6,359 nt of DNA from JAHBVH01 sp034437715 (GTDB lineage Bacteria > Chloroflexota > Anaerolineae > Caldilineales > Caldilineaceae). The DNA is taken from positions 1 through 6,359 of the forward strand of contig DAOTTR010000488.1 in NCBI GenBank assembly GCA_034437715.1, written 5' to 3'. The number at the start of each line of letters is the position of its first letter. The stretch's first letter is position 1. The notes beneath the pieces were generated by a model. That model did not search any database. It was not told the DNA's origin and saw only the letters and a list, made by a program, of their open reading frames with translations. Positions 6,276-6,359 of the stretch are shown piece after piece. The position numbers and the translations under genes are program-made.

Positions 6276-6359
6276 TTACCATGCTGTACACGAGTAACGT
6301 GCCTGATTAACTGCCGTGGTATCTACGCCCAACTGTACTAGCTGCTTTTCCATGGTGAC
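6276..6359 (-). CDS. Possible 3' end of a convergent minus-strand gene, cut by the window edge
   Basis: On the minus strand a frame is open from the right edge to a TAA at 6278-6276, giving 27 residues that end in QLGVDTTAVNQARYSCTAW. The composition is protein-like, and it would converge tail-to-tail with the metalloprotease gene 12 bp away. The piece is too short to recognise a family, and an open frame of this length can occur by chance. A short ORF starting at the internal ATG (6353-6351) is also possible. Confidence 0.3.
   Translation of the reverse strand, partial: VTMEKQLVQLGVDTTAVNQARYSCTAW

Overview
The window reads as ordinary bacterial chromosome, most likely from a Chloroflexota (filamentous green non-sulfur type) genome. 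This is an inference from three things: GC-rich nested palindromes in the intergenic DNA, an exported protein with a Pro/Thr-rich linker and a C-terminal domain ending in an MDPRS motif that I associate with this phylum, and the overall codon use. No rRNA, tRNA, CRISPR array or recognisable defence system is visible.

Left part (1-1712): a nested GC-rich inverted repeat (23-90) is followed by a small element of about 87 bp with terminal inverted repeats, flanked by CTTAG direct repeats (116-120 and 208-212). The right CTTAG copy contains the stop codon of a minus-strand metal-dependent amidohydrolase/deacetylase gene (209-1462). A roughly 250-bp divergent promoter region follows, with a TATAAT box and, just downstream, a perfect 14-bp palindrome (ATGATTGCAATCAT).

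Centre (1713-4965): a plus-strand gene encodes a 639-residue cytoplasmic protein that looks like an (alpha/alpha)-barrel carbohydrate-active enzyme of unknown specificity. It is divergent from the amidohydrolase, and the two may form a small co-regulated catabolic module. Next is a secreted or membrane-anchored 374-residue protein with a Pro/Thr-rich linker and a Cys-containing C-terminal domain that may be a degenerate M23-like fold.

Right part (4966-6359): about 480 bp without an intact gene holds a heavily decayed large serine recombinase (5067-5327). Its YIRVS N-terminal motif is joined directly to the recombinase domain, which continues through two more frame changes, so most of the catalytic domain is gone. 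Beyond it the DNA becomes visibly richer in A+T and carries an exported matrixin-type zinc metalloprotease (5448-6263) whose C-terminus seems to break off inside an accessory domain. A short open end of a convergent minus-strand gene may enter from the right edge. The recombinase fossil, the composition shift and the apparently truncated protease suggest an old site of insertion and rearrangement. I do not see a complete new biological system here; the strongest new observations are the recombinase fossil and the small element at a stop codon.
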